A stretch of DNA of 64,000 nucleotides from contig WOFQ01000011.1 in the NCBI GenBank assembly GCA_012184525.1, forward strand, positions 62,001 through 126,000, written 5' to 3'. A program made the translations under genes and the position numbers. The notes below the pieces were generated by a model. That model was given only the letters and a program-made list of their open reading frames with translations. It ran no database searches and had not been told where the DNA came from. Positions 34,369 through 44,672 of the stretch are shown piece after piece (position 1 is the stretch's first letter; each line of letters begins with the position of its first letter). Source of the DNA: Xenoacremonium recifei (lineage: Eukaryota > Ascomycota > Sordariomycetes > Hypocreales > Nectriaceae).

Positions 34369-35076
34369 GAGGCGTGGAAGGACTGTATATGAGTAAAATG
34401 AGTCTCGGAGAGTTAGTGGGGACTGATGTGCTCGTGATAGCAACCTGGGGTGTTGAGTACATCAACGCACTACTTCAGCTGGCCTGACAAGTGGCCTGAC
34501 AAGTTCGTCAAGAGATGGCGGAGCAGCAGCTTCGCTTTCACCTTCCAAAGTAAGCCAACAGCATCACTTATCGCCTGCAGCGGTTGTACTCTTCTGCACT
34601 TCTCCCTGTTCGAGGTAACTAAAGTACTGTGTATGGGAGAGGAATTTGACGCCCCCGCAGTGCGCACCTTCAGGTGTTTGAAGCTTTGCTTTATCTTATC
34701 AATCAGCGGGGATGCTCTCCACAGGAAGGAAGTCTGGAGCTCTTGCTCTCTGGTCTACCTACCTCCATGTAGTTAACCCATAGGCCTCACAGACTTACAG
34801 ACCTAAACCTAACATGATTGCGTAATTGAACACTCCATGACTTCTGTTTCTCTCTCCTGAAGTCAGATTCGCGCCTCTCGAGATGCTGATTCGTGGACAG
34901 CGACCTCTGGTTTATGAACCCCGGCCCAAGTCCCAGAATGGCAACCCCCACACGAGCCTCGGCCCGGGCCAAGAGCTCCCCGAAAGGAGCGAGATCGCTC
35001 CCAGATTCTGAGTGAGAGAAAAGTTCATCTGAGCACGAACATCTACATCAATTCTCTGGCGTTTTACTCTCCCAAA
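34369..35076. other. Divergent intergenic region
   Basis: This separates the HET gene (minus) from the MaoC hydratase (plus). No gene or clear motif is seen, and both promoters must lie here. Confidence 0.5.
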
Positions 35077-36101
35077 ATGTCTGGTCCCGGCGTCGGCTTC
35101 GAATATCCCCCGCAGGAGGTCGCCTGGCTTCGGCGAGACGTGCTGCTCTTTGCCAACACCGTGGGCTGCACTGACGATGAGCTTCACTTCCTCTACGTAA
35201 GTCTCCTCGTCAGCCAGACTGTCCACTGCGCTCACATCATGCAGGAATTGAACCCGGGTTTCATCGTCTTCCCGACGTATCCCACCGTCTTGAGTAAGCT
35301 ACTCTCTCACCCACGTCTCGACTCCCGTAACTCACATCCACAGTGTTCAAGGGCAAGAGCCAGGACGTCGTCGACTTCTACGCCGCCCAAAAGGCCGTCA
35401 AGATCCCTGACGTGCCGGAATTCGACCCCTCGCGCGTCGTCGACGGCCAGCGCAAGATCGAGTTCCTCAAGCCGCTTCCCCCGTCCTCCGAGGGCAAGCG
35501 CTTCGAGTTCCGCACACGCGTCATCGGCGTCTATGACAAGGGCAAGCCCGGCGCTGTGCTGGAGACGCAGTCCGACCTCGTTGAGACTACCAGCGGTGAT
35601 GTGTACTCGCGCATCTCCACCAGCTCATTCTACGTCGCGCAGGGCGGTTGGGGCGGACCCAAGGGACCCAAGACGGTCAACTTCCCGCCGCCGGATAGGA
35701 AGCCCGATGTTGTGATTGATCACCAGACTAACAAGCAGTCGGCGCTGCTGTACCGACTCAATGGCGACTCGAACCCGCTGCACGCGACTCCGGAGCCAGG
35801 TGCGAAGATGGGCTTTGGTGGAAGCATTATGCATGGACTGTACTCGTGGAACACGTCCTGCCATGGCATCTTGAAGGCGCTGGGAGGCAGCGACCCCGCC
35901 AACATTAAGGAGTTCCAGGCGCGCTTTGCGAGCCCCGTCATTCCGGGAGACAAATTGGTGACGAGTGTGTGGCGGACAGGCGAGAAGAACGGCGAGTGGG
36001 AGGAGATCCGGTTCGTTGTGCAAGTCGAGGGTGGTAAGGTGTGCTTGACGAATGGACGAGCGTTGATGAAGTGTGTTGATGCGACAAAGGCCAAACTTTG
36101 A
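35077..36101 (+). CDS. Peroxisomal MaoC-type enoyl-CoA hydratase 2
   Basis: Exons 35077-35196, 35245-35293 and 35344-36101 give 308 residues, with introns of 48 and 50 nt. The splices read LHFLY|ELNPGFIVFPTYPTVL|MFKGKSQD. It has a double hot-dog layout: an N-terminal non-catalytic half and a C-terminal half with the hydratase-2 motif YRLNGDSNPLHATPE (Asp about 198, His about 203), followed by GSIMHGLYSW. The last three residues are AKL, a canonical peroxisomal targeting signal 1. The likely reaction is hydration of trans-2-enoyl-CoA to (3R)-hydroxyacyl-CoA in beta-oxidation or a related acyl-CoA pathway. No companion fatty-acid genes are adjacent. Confidence 0.9.
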
Positions 36102-36368
36102 GAGATCTGTATGAATTGACGAGATGTCTAATTGAAATGCTTCTTTCCGAGGCAGTCTCACTATCTATCTCTCCCACAGATCCTTCAACCTTGAATCCGA
36201 TCCGTATTCAAGTGCAAAATCAGAGTCCCTGTCATCCTGGCGCGCAGAAAGAAGAACCCAACGATCGCAATCCTACGCCAAATCGCCATTTTAATCTGAA
36301 TTGCCAACGCTCAGTTGATAATCCCAATCATCGCTTGTCGAGTTCCTCTGCTTCCTTCACGAAAGCCC

Positions 36369-36992
36369 TCATTCCAGCGACCCGCTTTCAACTGAAAGCC
36401 AGCTCTTCATGGCGGCAATCTGTCGGTCATGACTATTCTGGACTTTGTTGAAAGCGTCCATCCGATCGACTACTTTCTTCACCTCAGCTTCCAGCATCTC
36501 GTGGAAATGTTCCTGGAGATTCCTCATCTCAGCTGCCACCTTCTCGTCGAATTTTTCTTCGAGATTCTGCACCTCATCCGCGAGCTTATCTTGGAACTCT
36601 TCTCTAAGTCTTTCTTCGAGCTCTCCATTGAGAAGTTCCTCAAGCTCTGGCTTAAGCTTGAACGTGTCCGTCGGCTTGTGGTGCTGTCCAGACCACTGGC
36701 GGTCACTGTGGCTTTCGACCCGTTCGAGGCTCTCAGAGGCCGTGGCAGGGGGGCGGATTGACTGCTGTTCAAGCCGTGATCTCTTCAGGGCTTCATAACT
36801 TGGTACGTCGGGGACGGAGGGAGAATTTTGGCTCAGTATCGGTCTTAAGAGTATGACTTTCTTTCGGTTGTTCTCTTGGCCCGTTCGCTTGGCAGGAATC
36901 TGAGCTTGCGGGCGACCGGTATTACCACCAGTTTCTGATCCAGATTTGCCCTCGGAGGTGCTGGACTTGACATAAGGGCTATAATAATCCAT
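36369..36992 (-). CDS. Coiled-coil protein 1 of a tandem trio
   Basis: This is 207 residues from ATG 36992 (MDYYSPYVKSSTSEGKSG). The N-terminal half is polar and basic with RKKVILLRPILSQNS. The C-terminal half is a charged heptad coiled coil (ELEELLNGELEERLREEF, EEKFDEKVAAEMRNLQEHF, VKKVVDRMDAFNKVQ). I know no named family. A GT-AG intron of 51 nt (37008-37058, branch AACTAAAT) appears to lie in the leader and ends 15 nt before the ATG. The gene at 39133-39759 has the same arrangement. It is probably lineage-specific. Confidence 0.6.
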   Translation of the reverse strand: MDYYSPYVKSSTSEGKSGSETGGNTGRPQAQIPAKRTGQENNRKKVILLRPILSQNSPSVPDVPSYEALKRSRLEQQSIRPPATASESLERVESHSDRQWSGQHHKPTDTFKLKPELEELLNGELEERLREEFQDKLADEVQNLEEKFDEKVAAEMRNLQEHFHEMLEAEVKKVVDRMDAFNKVQNSHDRQIAAMKSWLSVESGSLE

Positions 36993-37807
36993 CGCTAAGG
37001 TAGTGCACTGGAATTTAGTTAAGCGAACAAGCCAGTGAAAGAAATCTGGAGAAAATACCAACCTCAATCTGCTGGGTGAATGTCTAGGCTAGGGGGTTGA
37101 GAAACCAATCCGGTCACGATTGGTAGTCAATTGGTGTTCGAAAGTGAAGCGTTAGGAAAGAAAAAAAAGAGAGATAAAAGAATCCGGCGAAAGAAGTTCG
37201 TAGTTTTAATGACCCCAGGGAGTCTATCGCTCCTTCCAATTCTTGCCACCAAACACCTACTTGCCTCAATTACTTGCTTGCTGTGAATCACGACGCGGAA
37301 TTCAAAGGAAAGCTCGTCTGTTATATACGACAACAATGGAATATCACCAAGACGCAGGTATCTTCAACTCGCCTTTCAAGGACTTGCCTGATTAGTTTCG
37401 CCGAGCCGCTATGAGCCCTGGAACCTAGGAGAAGCGACCTATTTCAAGTCAGCTTTGACCCAAGTGTTTCTGCCTTAATGATCTTTGAACCCGGGTCGGA
37501 CTTGACAGGGGTATGTGTTTCTTGGGCACGGTTGTCTAAAGCACAATGTCTCGCTAGGCTATGGAACATGGAACATTCAGATTGGACGGAGATAAGTTAC
37601 GTATGTCAAACTTGTAGATTAAGTACGCTGAGTAAAAGCCTCCAGATATCACCATCGCTGCGCTGGGTACCCAATTGACATGATCTTCCCCGCGCTTCTC
37701 ACCGCCAATGCTCGGTTGATGGTTCCAATGGTCAACCCCTATCACTGCTGTGTCTCCTCCCGTCCCTTCGGGAAAATATCCTTCGTTGCCGAAATAAACC
37801 GGAGCAA
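36993..37807. other. Intergenic in the coiled-coil trio
   Basis: This holds the leader intron and promoter of the first coiled-coil gene and the 3' side of the second. A purine-rich run on the plus strand at 37153-37180 and the sequence TTCTTGCCACCAAACACC near 37238 resemble the corresponding regions upstream of the other two genes. No further gene is seen. Confidence 0.5.
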
Positions 37808-38491
37808 CTAGTCAGCTTTTCTCCGCGATCTCTGTCGGCCGTCGCGAATCTCGTCGGTCAGCATCGATGTCTTGATGTGGTTGACGTCAATCAATTTGTC
37901 CTGGACCTCCTGGTTGAGCTCGATGGTGGCCATTCCGCGAGTCAATCTCTGTACCTTAGCTTTCAAATCCTTCACCTCAACTTTCGAGTTCTCCGCCTCA
38001 GCTGTCGATTTCTCCACCTGAGCTTTCAACTTCTTCAACTCAGCAATGTGCTTCTTCAACTCAGCTTTGTGCTTCTTCAACTCAGCTTTGTGCTTCTTCA
38101 ACTCAGCTTTGTGCTTCTTCAACTCAGCTTTGTGCTTCTTCAACTCAGCTTTGTGCTTCTTCAACTCAGCTTTGTGCTTCTTCAACTCAGCTTTGTGCTT
38201 CTTCAACTCAGCTTCATGTTCCTGTCTGTTTCTTTGAACCTCGATTTTCAGCTTTTTATTCTTTCGTTGGAGCCTTCGTTCAAAGTATCCTCGATTGAGA
38301 TCCGATCGTCCTCTGGTCCTTAGGATCTGGCCCGGTTGGTGACATACATCACCAAAAGATGATCTTTCGTTGTTGGGTAGCCATGTTGTCGGGCTCGTAG
38401 GGCAGGGAGACGGGAAGCGGAAACGGTGTGTTGAGGGGGGTTGTTGGAAAGTGCGAGCCTGAGATCCGGGTTGTTCTTGGGACAGATCCAT
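37808..38491 (-). CDS. Coiled-coil protein 2, built on a perfect heptad repeat
   Basis: This is 227 residues from ATG 38491 (MDLSQEQPGSQARTF). After a Pro/Arg-rich head, residues about 90-190 form a continuous coiled coil whose core is AELKKHK repeated seven times, then AELKKHI and AELKKLK. The repeat is encoded by identical 21-bp units. The tail is Arg-rich (DGRQRSRRKAD), a possible nuclear signal. No named family is recognised. It sits between two other coiled-coil genes on the same strand with similar upstream sequence. Repeat number is likely to vary between strains. Confidence 0.65.
   Translation of the reverse strand: MDLSQEQPGSQARTFQQPPSTHRFRFPSPCPTSPTTWLPNNERSSFGDVCHQPGQILRTRGRSDLNRGYFERRLQRKNKKLKIEVQRNRQEHEAELKKHKAELKKHKAELKKHKAELKKHKAELKKHKAELKKHKAELKKHKAELKKHIAELKKLKAQVEKSTAEAENSKVEVKDLKAKVQRLTRGMATIELNQEVQDKLIDVNHIKTSMLTDEIRDGRQRSRRKAD
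38041..38229. repeat. 21-bp minisatellite, nine units
   Basis: Unit starts (CAGC...) fall exactly every 21 bp at 38041, 38062, 38083, 38104, 38125, 38146, 38167, 38188 and 38209. The seven internal units begin with an identical CAGCTTTGTG. The first (CAGCAATGTG) and last (CAGCTTCATG) vary. Each unit encodes one seven-residue heptad on the minus strand, and the plus strand is open too. Confidence 0.95.
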
Positions 38492-39132
38492 TACGACTTG
38501 TGCGTTTGCCGTGGTTGATGCGATATACCCAGGTAGGTGCCAGAGAATTTTAGTCGTACTCGCACTTGTCTTAGTGAGCGTAAATACCTGAATGATTCAA
38601 GTTTGTTGGGTGTCCGGGTGCGGTTGTCTGTGCTAGTGTTGGAGGAAAGAAAAGAGAAGAGGGAAAGAAACTAGAAGCGAGAATAAATAGGAATTACGAG
38701 AGAATGAGAGAGTCGGTAACTCTTGCCAAAACCCACCTGCCTCGAATGCATGCTCACTACGAGCACCTCACTAGTAGCTTAGAAAGGCCCTGATTCACTG
38801 GATAAATGAAGCCGTGATCCAACGGGCTCCTGTCATCGTGATGCCTTTCATCTTCGAGAGACCCTAATTATTTTTCTGTTCTAGAGATACTACTTTTACG
38901 TCACTGAAATGGAGTGAATTGCGTCGTAATGGGTCTTCTTGATGTAGTTTAAGAGTAATTAATTACCTACTTCTCATATAAAATCTCTAAGCCTGGTTGC
39001 GATCTCATTCTGTATGAAAGCCCATTGCTCCATGTCACCATTAATTAAAAAGCCCAAGTGACCGCCATTCTTACACTCAATCTCCTTTAGTAATTTCCGT
39101 CGCCAATACTCCGTAAATAGCCCCAATCCTAG
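38492..39132. other. Intergenic in the coiled-coil trio
   Basis: This is the promoter side of coiled-coil gene 2. It contains a purine-rich run (38641-38668) and AATAAATAGGAATT at about 38683-38696, which is also found upstream of coiled-coil gene 3. A possible leader intron has its donor at 38587. No gene is seen. Confidence 0.5.
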
Positions 39133-39759
39133 TCATCCGAGTCTTTGGTCTAAGTCCTCCCGCCATTGCCTGAACGCGTTTCGGACCCTTTCGACGAACG
39201 CTTCCACGTCTTCCATCCGCTCGTTGAGGGTAACCATCTCTTGGTCATCCATTTTCTGAACTTCAATTTTGGCGAGACGGATTTCCATCTCAGCTCGCAG
39301 CGTTTGCTCGATCTTCTCCTCGATCTTAGCGAAACGGATTTTGATCTCAGCTCGCAAATTTTGCTCGAACTTCTCCTCTAACCATTTCTCGAAGTGGCCC
39401 ATGACCGTAGCCTCAATCTGAGGATCAATGTCTGTGGAAGCTTGATCTCGATTCTGAATTCGCCCTTCTTGATCAGCAACATCTAAGCCAGCACTATGGC
39501 CGCCTGCATGAAGTCTTTGGGACTCTCGATCTTCTTCCTTGATATCCCGCTGGACTTCATTTCCAATGGGAGACGCTTCCACACTCGCGCGCAGAATCTT
39601 GGGGTTGGATTTGGTGATTTGGGGCAATTTTCTTTTGGTCGTAGTCAAAGCATGCTGATTGCCCTCGTCACCGGCAGACGAGAGTTCACTCTTGACACGT
39701 GCCTGTTGACCGGCTTCTTCCTGGGGACGCTCGACCGTGGATTCTTCGTTTGCAGCCAT
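39133..39759 (-). CDS. Coiled-coil protein 3 of the tandem trio
   Basis: This is 208 residues from ATG 39759 (MAANEESTVERPQEEAG). The head is acidic and polar with TTTKRKLPQITKSNPK. The C-terminal half is a charged coiled coil with an internal near-duplication, EQNLRAEIKIRFAKIEEKI / EQTLRAEMEIRLAKIEVQK. No named family is recognised. A 51-nt leader intron (39775-39825; GTATGT, CACTAAT, TTTCCAG) ends 15 nt before the ATG, exactly as in coiled-coil gene 1. Confidence 0.6.
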   Translation of the reverse strand: MAANEESTVERPQEEAGQQARVKSELSSAGDEGNQHALTTTKRKLPQITKSNPKILRASVEASPIGNEVQRDIKEEDRESQRLHAGGHSAGLDVADQEGRIQNRDQASTDIDPQIEATVMGHFEKWLEEKFEQNLRAEIKIRFAKIEEKIEQTLRAEMEIRLAKIEVQKMDDQEMVTLNERMEDVEAFVERVRNAFRQWREDLDQRLG

Positions 39760-40915
39760 TGCTGTGATGGTATACTGGAAAATGATTAGTGAGGTCGAAA
39801 TAGTATGGGAGATACGAGTACATACCTCTACTTCCTTCGCGAAGTAAATTCGTCACCCAATCCTGTTGGGGGTCAGGGGCGGGTTTGCGCAGTTGTGTGG
39901 GTGATGCAAGAAGGGAAAAAAGAAAGAAGGGGAAATGGAAGCGGCAGCAACAATAAATAGGAATTGTGACAAGCTAAGAGGTCTTGCTTTTCCTACCATA
40001 CGCACCAAAGCTCATACTTGCCTTCAGTAGAGCAACCGTGATTCATTGCAGGATAGAAGACACAGGACCTGTACGCGAGAGGGGATCGCGAGAGGGGATA
40101 TCTGTCTCATACACCATTATTGTAATGCCTTGCTGAAAATCCAGACGTCCTTTGCCGCTCCAATTTCACGATATCGGACTTCAATATAGCTACTGGCAAC
40201 TCGTTCTTCGAATTCACATCAGTGATATCTCTATCTAGTACTGAGGATGTTTTGCTTTGGCTTCGGCGAGCAACTCCGTTTCAAAGCTTGAAAATTTTCT
40301 AGGTGGCTCTCGCAACCTTTACATGTATCGAACTTCTAAGGTTACATGATTAAATAGCTTTTAGAGAGACGATCTCCAATGTTGTCCGCCGCCTAAGCTG
40401 AACTTTCCTCTGGCCTTTCTGACTTAGCTCGTCTCAAAATTAGAAATGACCATACATCGCGTGGATGATCGGATTCGTTAACATCATTTCGGGTTTTTTT
40501 CTATGTATGATGAAGTTTTACAGAAGGGTGAGAATTGGCTAAAATATTCTTGTTCTTATTGAGTTCGTCCGCTTCACGACTGACTTCAAGATCACGAATT
40601 GTTGTGTGCCTGTCATCCTAAATTTCTTTTCACAATCCGAATCTACCCGTACGGGACAAAGAAAAATACAAGAGGACATATAAACTACTACGAGTCTCAA
40701 AAAAACCTGTTTCTCTTGATAATTAATTACACGGAGCTCCTAGGCTGTAATTATGTTGCCTGGAGTTTTAGTCGCTAAAAGCTACCCTACACAAAAAATT
40801 GTCGCTGCCTGCGCAAAGTATCCCACTTTACCACCTCAACACCACGACAATGAATCTTAAATCTTTGCTCGAACTCTCATGACACCTCTTGGATCCTCGA
40901 TAGACAGACCTCAAG
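39760..40915. other. AT-rich intergenic region
   Basis: This holds the promoter of coiled-coil gene 3, with AATAAATAGGAATT near 39950 and a purine-rich run before it. Two tandem copies of CGCGAGAGGGGAT occur at 40074-40099. The rest, to the start of the tubulin cofactor gene, is AT-rich with no coding signal. Confidence 0.5.
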
Positions 40916-42763
40916 ATGTCTGCTACTTATAGAATTGGGCAGCGCGTGTCCTTTGATGGCGCTCTCTGCACCGTCAGATTCACGGGCGAAGTCGCAGGCA
41001 CAACGGGCTCCTGGCTAGGTGTCGAATGGGACGATCCCGTCCGCGGCAAACACGACGGTTGCCACAAGGGCGTGCGATACTTCACCTGTACGTCTACACT
41101 CTCTCGTATCCTTACCAAACTAACCATTGCTAGGCTCTTCTCCGTCTCCCACAGCCGCCTCGTTTGTGCGGCCTACGCGCCCGGCAGACCCTCCCCGGAC
41201 GTTTCTCCAGGCGCTGCGCGACAAGTATGCCGCAGACTTCACGCCCGGCCAGGGCAGTCGTAGCGCCACAACAGAGATTGTTATCTCTGGCAAGCGTGCT
41301 GAGGAGGTTGGCTTCGACAAGATCCGTCGCAAGCAGGCACAGGTGTCTGAGCTAAGCGTCGTGATCTTGGAGGATTTGCAGGTATCGCAGGCGCTGGCGG
41401 CCGATGAGGCACCAGGCACTATCACCAAGACGTGTCCGAAAATTACGCAGTTGGATCTCAGCCGCAATCTGTTTGAGCAATTGGGACCGGTGGTGAATAT
41501 TTGCCATGAATTGCCGGCATTGACGAGTTTGAGTATCAAGTATGTTTGACACCCTTGCTTCATGGATGTTTGTTTGCCTGCTAACTCGCAAACAGCGGCA
41601 ATCGGTTCCGGGATGTCCTGGAGGATGACACGCTGCAGGGAGCCGAAGAGGCATTCCGAGGCGTGCGAGAGTTGTCGCTGGAGGAGACGATGCTGGGCTG
41701 GCCAGAGCTGTGTCGCATCGCAGAGAAGTGTCCGTCGCTGGCAGCGCTCGATGCGGGATCGAACCATCTGTCCAGCCTACCGGGGATTGAATACGGCAGT
41801 CTGGCCTCTACGTTGACCTCACTCAATCTCGAGGTCAATGAGTTTACAAGTTTCGCAGATCTTAGGAGTTTAACTGGCCTCCCGAAGCTACGGAACCTCC
41901 ATCTCAAGGGCAACAACATCAGCGCCATTGCCCCAGATGGCGTCGAAGCACCCGTCTTCTCAGACTCGGTGCAGTATCTCGACGTCTCATACAACAGCAT
42001 CCAATCCTGGGCCTTCGTCGACGCCCTACCTACACACTTCCCCGGCCTCACCGGCCTCCGCATCGGCCACAACCCCTTCTACGACGCTGCCGCCGACCCC
42101 AGCTCTAAGACACCAGCCTCATCATCCGAGGAGTCGCACATGCTGACCGTTGCGCGGCTAGCCTCTCTCAAGTCCCTCAATTTCAGTCACATTACGGCCG
42201 CCGACCGCGCCAATGCCGAGATGTTCTACCTGTCTCGTATCGCCAAGCAGCTGGCCGCCGTGCCCGCTGGCGCTGAGCAGCCCGTGCTGGCACAACACCC
42301 GCGATGGGCAGAGCTGTGTGCACTTCATGGTGCACCGGACGTGGTGCGCCGCTCGGAAGTCAACCCGGCCTTCCTTGAGTCACGCCTCGTGCGCGTGGGG
42401 TTCCATATCGACGGCCAGGAGGTGCGTATAGCGAGTGTGCCCAAGTCGTTTGACATCTACCGCGTGAAGGGGCTGGCAGGCAAGATGTTTGGCTTATCAC
42501 CGTTGCGACTGGGGCTGGTATGGGAGACAGGCGAGTGGGATCCCGTGGCCGGGTTTGACGAGCAAGAGGGTGATAGCAGTGACGAAGAGGAAGCAGAGGA
42601 GGAGCGCGAGAGGCTGGGCGTTGAGTTGCCGGCCGAAGACGAGGAGACTGTTGGCAAGCCGGGGCGATGGGTTAAGCGGGAGGTCGAGTTGAAGGACGGG
42701 CCGCGGCAGCTGGGCTACTGCGTCGACGGGCTCGACGTCAAGATCCGGGTAGAGGCCAGGTGA
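40916..42763 (+). CDS. Tubulin-specific chaperone E (cofactor E)
   Basis: Exons 40916-41087, 41134-41539 and 41596-42763 give 581 residues, with introns of 46 and 56 nt. An N-terminal CAP-Gly domain has GTTGSWLGVEWDD and GKHDG (residues about 28-48). Leucine-rich repeats follow (ITQLDLSRNLFEQL, LKGNNISAIA, YLDVSYNSIQSW). The C-terminus is ubiquitin-like (KSFDIYRVKGLAGKMFGLSPLRLGL) with an acidic insert EGDSSDEEEAEEE. This order is diagnostic of TBCE/Pac2, which binds alpha-tubulin during assembly of the tubulin dimer in the cytosol. Junctions read YFT(C)SSPSPTAASFVRP and SLSI(N)GNRFRD. Confidence 0.94.
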
Positions 42764-43163
42764 TGGATAAGCTGCTTGCAGATGAAATCTGACCGTACCG
42801 AGACGGGTAGGGGCGGCGTTTGTTTGCCCTCGCACGGAGCACACGTGCAAATAATTGCCATGTTCAATCAACATAATCACACCAAACTGTGTTCAGCGAC
42901 TTACACACACGCTGACTGTGTGTGGTATTGTTTCCGGAACAGTATGACAAACATGTCGCACGTGCGACTGTACAGCCTGTTTGATACTTGCGTCTGCCTC
43001 CCATATAACAGTGACACCGCCAGCATCTTCCTGTCTTTCAAATAAATCTCCGGAATTTTCCTTCTCGACGTATCTACTCTGCAGCATTCGCTCTGTGCCA
43101 ACGAACCTTGACAACAAAGACCATCATCTATCTATACCACCAGCCATACAAAGAAAGACAAGC
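42764..43163. other. Intergenic between tandem plus-strand genes
   Basis: 3' UTR of the tubulin cofactor gene and leader of the CCCH gene. No other feature is seen. Confidence 0.5.
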
Positions 43164-44162
43164 ATGGCCCCTCTCCCCGTCTATTGGATCCTGCGCCCCG
43201 GCAGCGAGCGCATCACTGCCGAGGGCGGGATCATCAAGCAGCCTGGTTGCCTCGTGCCTCTCATCCCGGCCGACCTGCTCCCCGAGTTCATCGAGGTGGT
43301 GGGCGTCCCGCGTGCAGTGCCTGAAACTCAGGCCGATGGGGTGAAGATCATTGGACACCTTCACAAAGAGACGGAGGGCTATCGCGTCAAGATCGTGCAG
43401 CAGCAGCAGGAGGAGGTCCCGGTCGTCGAGGATGAGGGCGAGGAGACGGACGAGTCAACCGTGTATGCCTCCGAGACGAGCGACCGCGGTGCTGCAATTG
43501 TAGTCAAGGAGGAGAAGACACCCACGACTACTACGAAGACTCCTGTCCCCAGATCGGAGTCATCCCTATCGTCTTCATCCTCCTCGGCCCCTCGCAAGGC
43601 CCAGCCTCAGCAGCAGAAGCGCCGCCCCTCGTCCAACACCACCTCAGGCCTCACCACCAGCCGCCACAACCCCCAGAACACCATCGGCGCACCCTCTCCC
43701 ACCGCCAAAACCACCCCAATCGCCGACCAGGACCGTTTCTGCCGCCACTGGTGCCACCACGGCGTGTGCAAATGGGGCATCGCCTGCCGCTTCAAGCACC
43801 AGATGCCGCAGGACGAGGCCGGGCTGTGCAGCGTCGGTCTCACGGATCTGCCGCACTGGTGGATTGTCGCGGCGAGCCAGATGGCGCGCAGCAACAACGG
43901 CCATCAGAAGGGCCAGCAGAGCACGGCGAAGCGAGGCGGCGGCGGCGGCAGTGCTGGTAACAGGAAGAAGAAGCAGCAGCAGCAACAGCAGCAGAGGCGC
44001 CCGCCGGCCGTGGTGCTGGTCTCGCAGACGGAGCTTCAGCAGCAGGAGCGCGCGCGCCAGGACGCAGCCGCCGCACGAAAAGAGGCCAAGGAGCGACGCA
44101 ATCTCGCCAAGTGCAATCCCGCCGCGGCGACCATCGTGGAAGAGTGTCTGATCGATGTGTAG
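43164..44162 (+). CDS. CCCH zinc-finger protein
   Basis: This is a single exon of 332 residues from ATG 43164 (MAPLPVYWILRPGSERIT). It has a conserved N-terminal segment of about 75 residues, then a disordered Ser/Thr/Gln-rich linker. One C-x8-C-x5-C-x3-H finger follows (Cys193, Cys202, Cys208, His212; FCRHWCHHGVCKWGIACRFKH region), and after it GLTDLPHWWIVAAS. The C-terminus is basic and Gln-rich. Such fingers usually bind RNA. The single finger and long low-complexity tails do not identify a specific factor. The frame extends upstream of the ATG without stops but without another ATG in a good position. Confidence 0.82.
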   Translation: MAPLPVYWILRPGSERITAEGGIIKQPGCLVPLIPADLLPEFIEVVGVPRAVPETQADGVKIIGHLHKETEGYRVKIVQQQQEEVPVVEDEGEETDESTVYASETSDRGAAIVVKEEKTPTTTTKTPVPRSESSLSSSSSSAPRKAQPQQQKRRPSSNTTSGLTTSRHNPQNTIGAPSPTAKTTPIADQDRFCRHWCHHGVCKWGIACRFKHQMPQDEAGLCSVGLTDLPHWWIVAASQMARSNNGHQKGQQSTAKRGGGGGSAGNRKKKQQQQQQQRRPPAVVLVSQTELQQQERARQDAAAARKEAKERRNLAKCNPAAATIVEECLIDV

Positions 44163-44672
44163 CTCCGGTCGGAGACGCAAGCCCGGCCCCGGCCCCGGAA
44201 TCCCAGGCGGGAATAGTGGGGATGCTCCGGCTTGCCTTGGCCCAGGTCTGTCTTAACACCGTGAGTGAGCGATCGATCGGCACTCGCGTCAATCCGCCAG
44301 GAACAGCGAAGGAAGGGGTTAATTTTGCGGATGGCGAAGGCTCGGGACCGAAGGCGTGGACTTACTGCGGGCTCCGCTGCTGGTTTTGGGCGTGCATCCC
44401 CGCGTCGGGTTTATTCGACCTGGCTGGGCCTGTAATGCCGATCTGGCTGCGGGTTTACGCTGGCTAGCTAGTATTACGTCGATGGCTTTGGAGGGGTGGT
44501 GGATTACCTGATGCGGTGCGGCGGGAGACCGACGGGAGATAAATAGATCAGAGCAGACCGTTGACGAGGAGATTTTGTTTCTTCAGCAGTTCAATACAAT
44601 TCATTAATTGAGTCTTTGACTACAACTACAACTTACCATTACCATCAGTGATAACTACTACCTTTATCGACC
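44163..44672. other. Intergenic, promoter of the aldo-keto reductase
   Basis: GC-rich first half, then a C/A/T-rich leader ending in CGACCATGCC. No gene is seen. Confidence 0.5.

Noticed and set aside
37877..38323. 148-codon plus-strand frame antisense to the heptad repeat
   Set aside because: It is open only because the 21-bp unit has no stop in that frame. Leu/Ser/Phe repeat with no other support.
43840..44292. Long antisense frames over the CCCH gene
   Set aside because: They are a by-product of GC-rich coding sequence on the other strand, with no domain.
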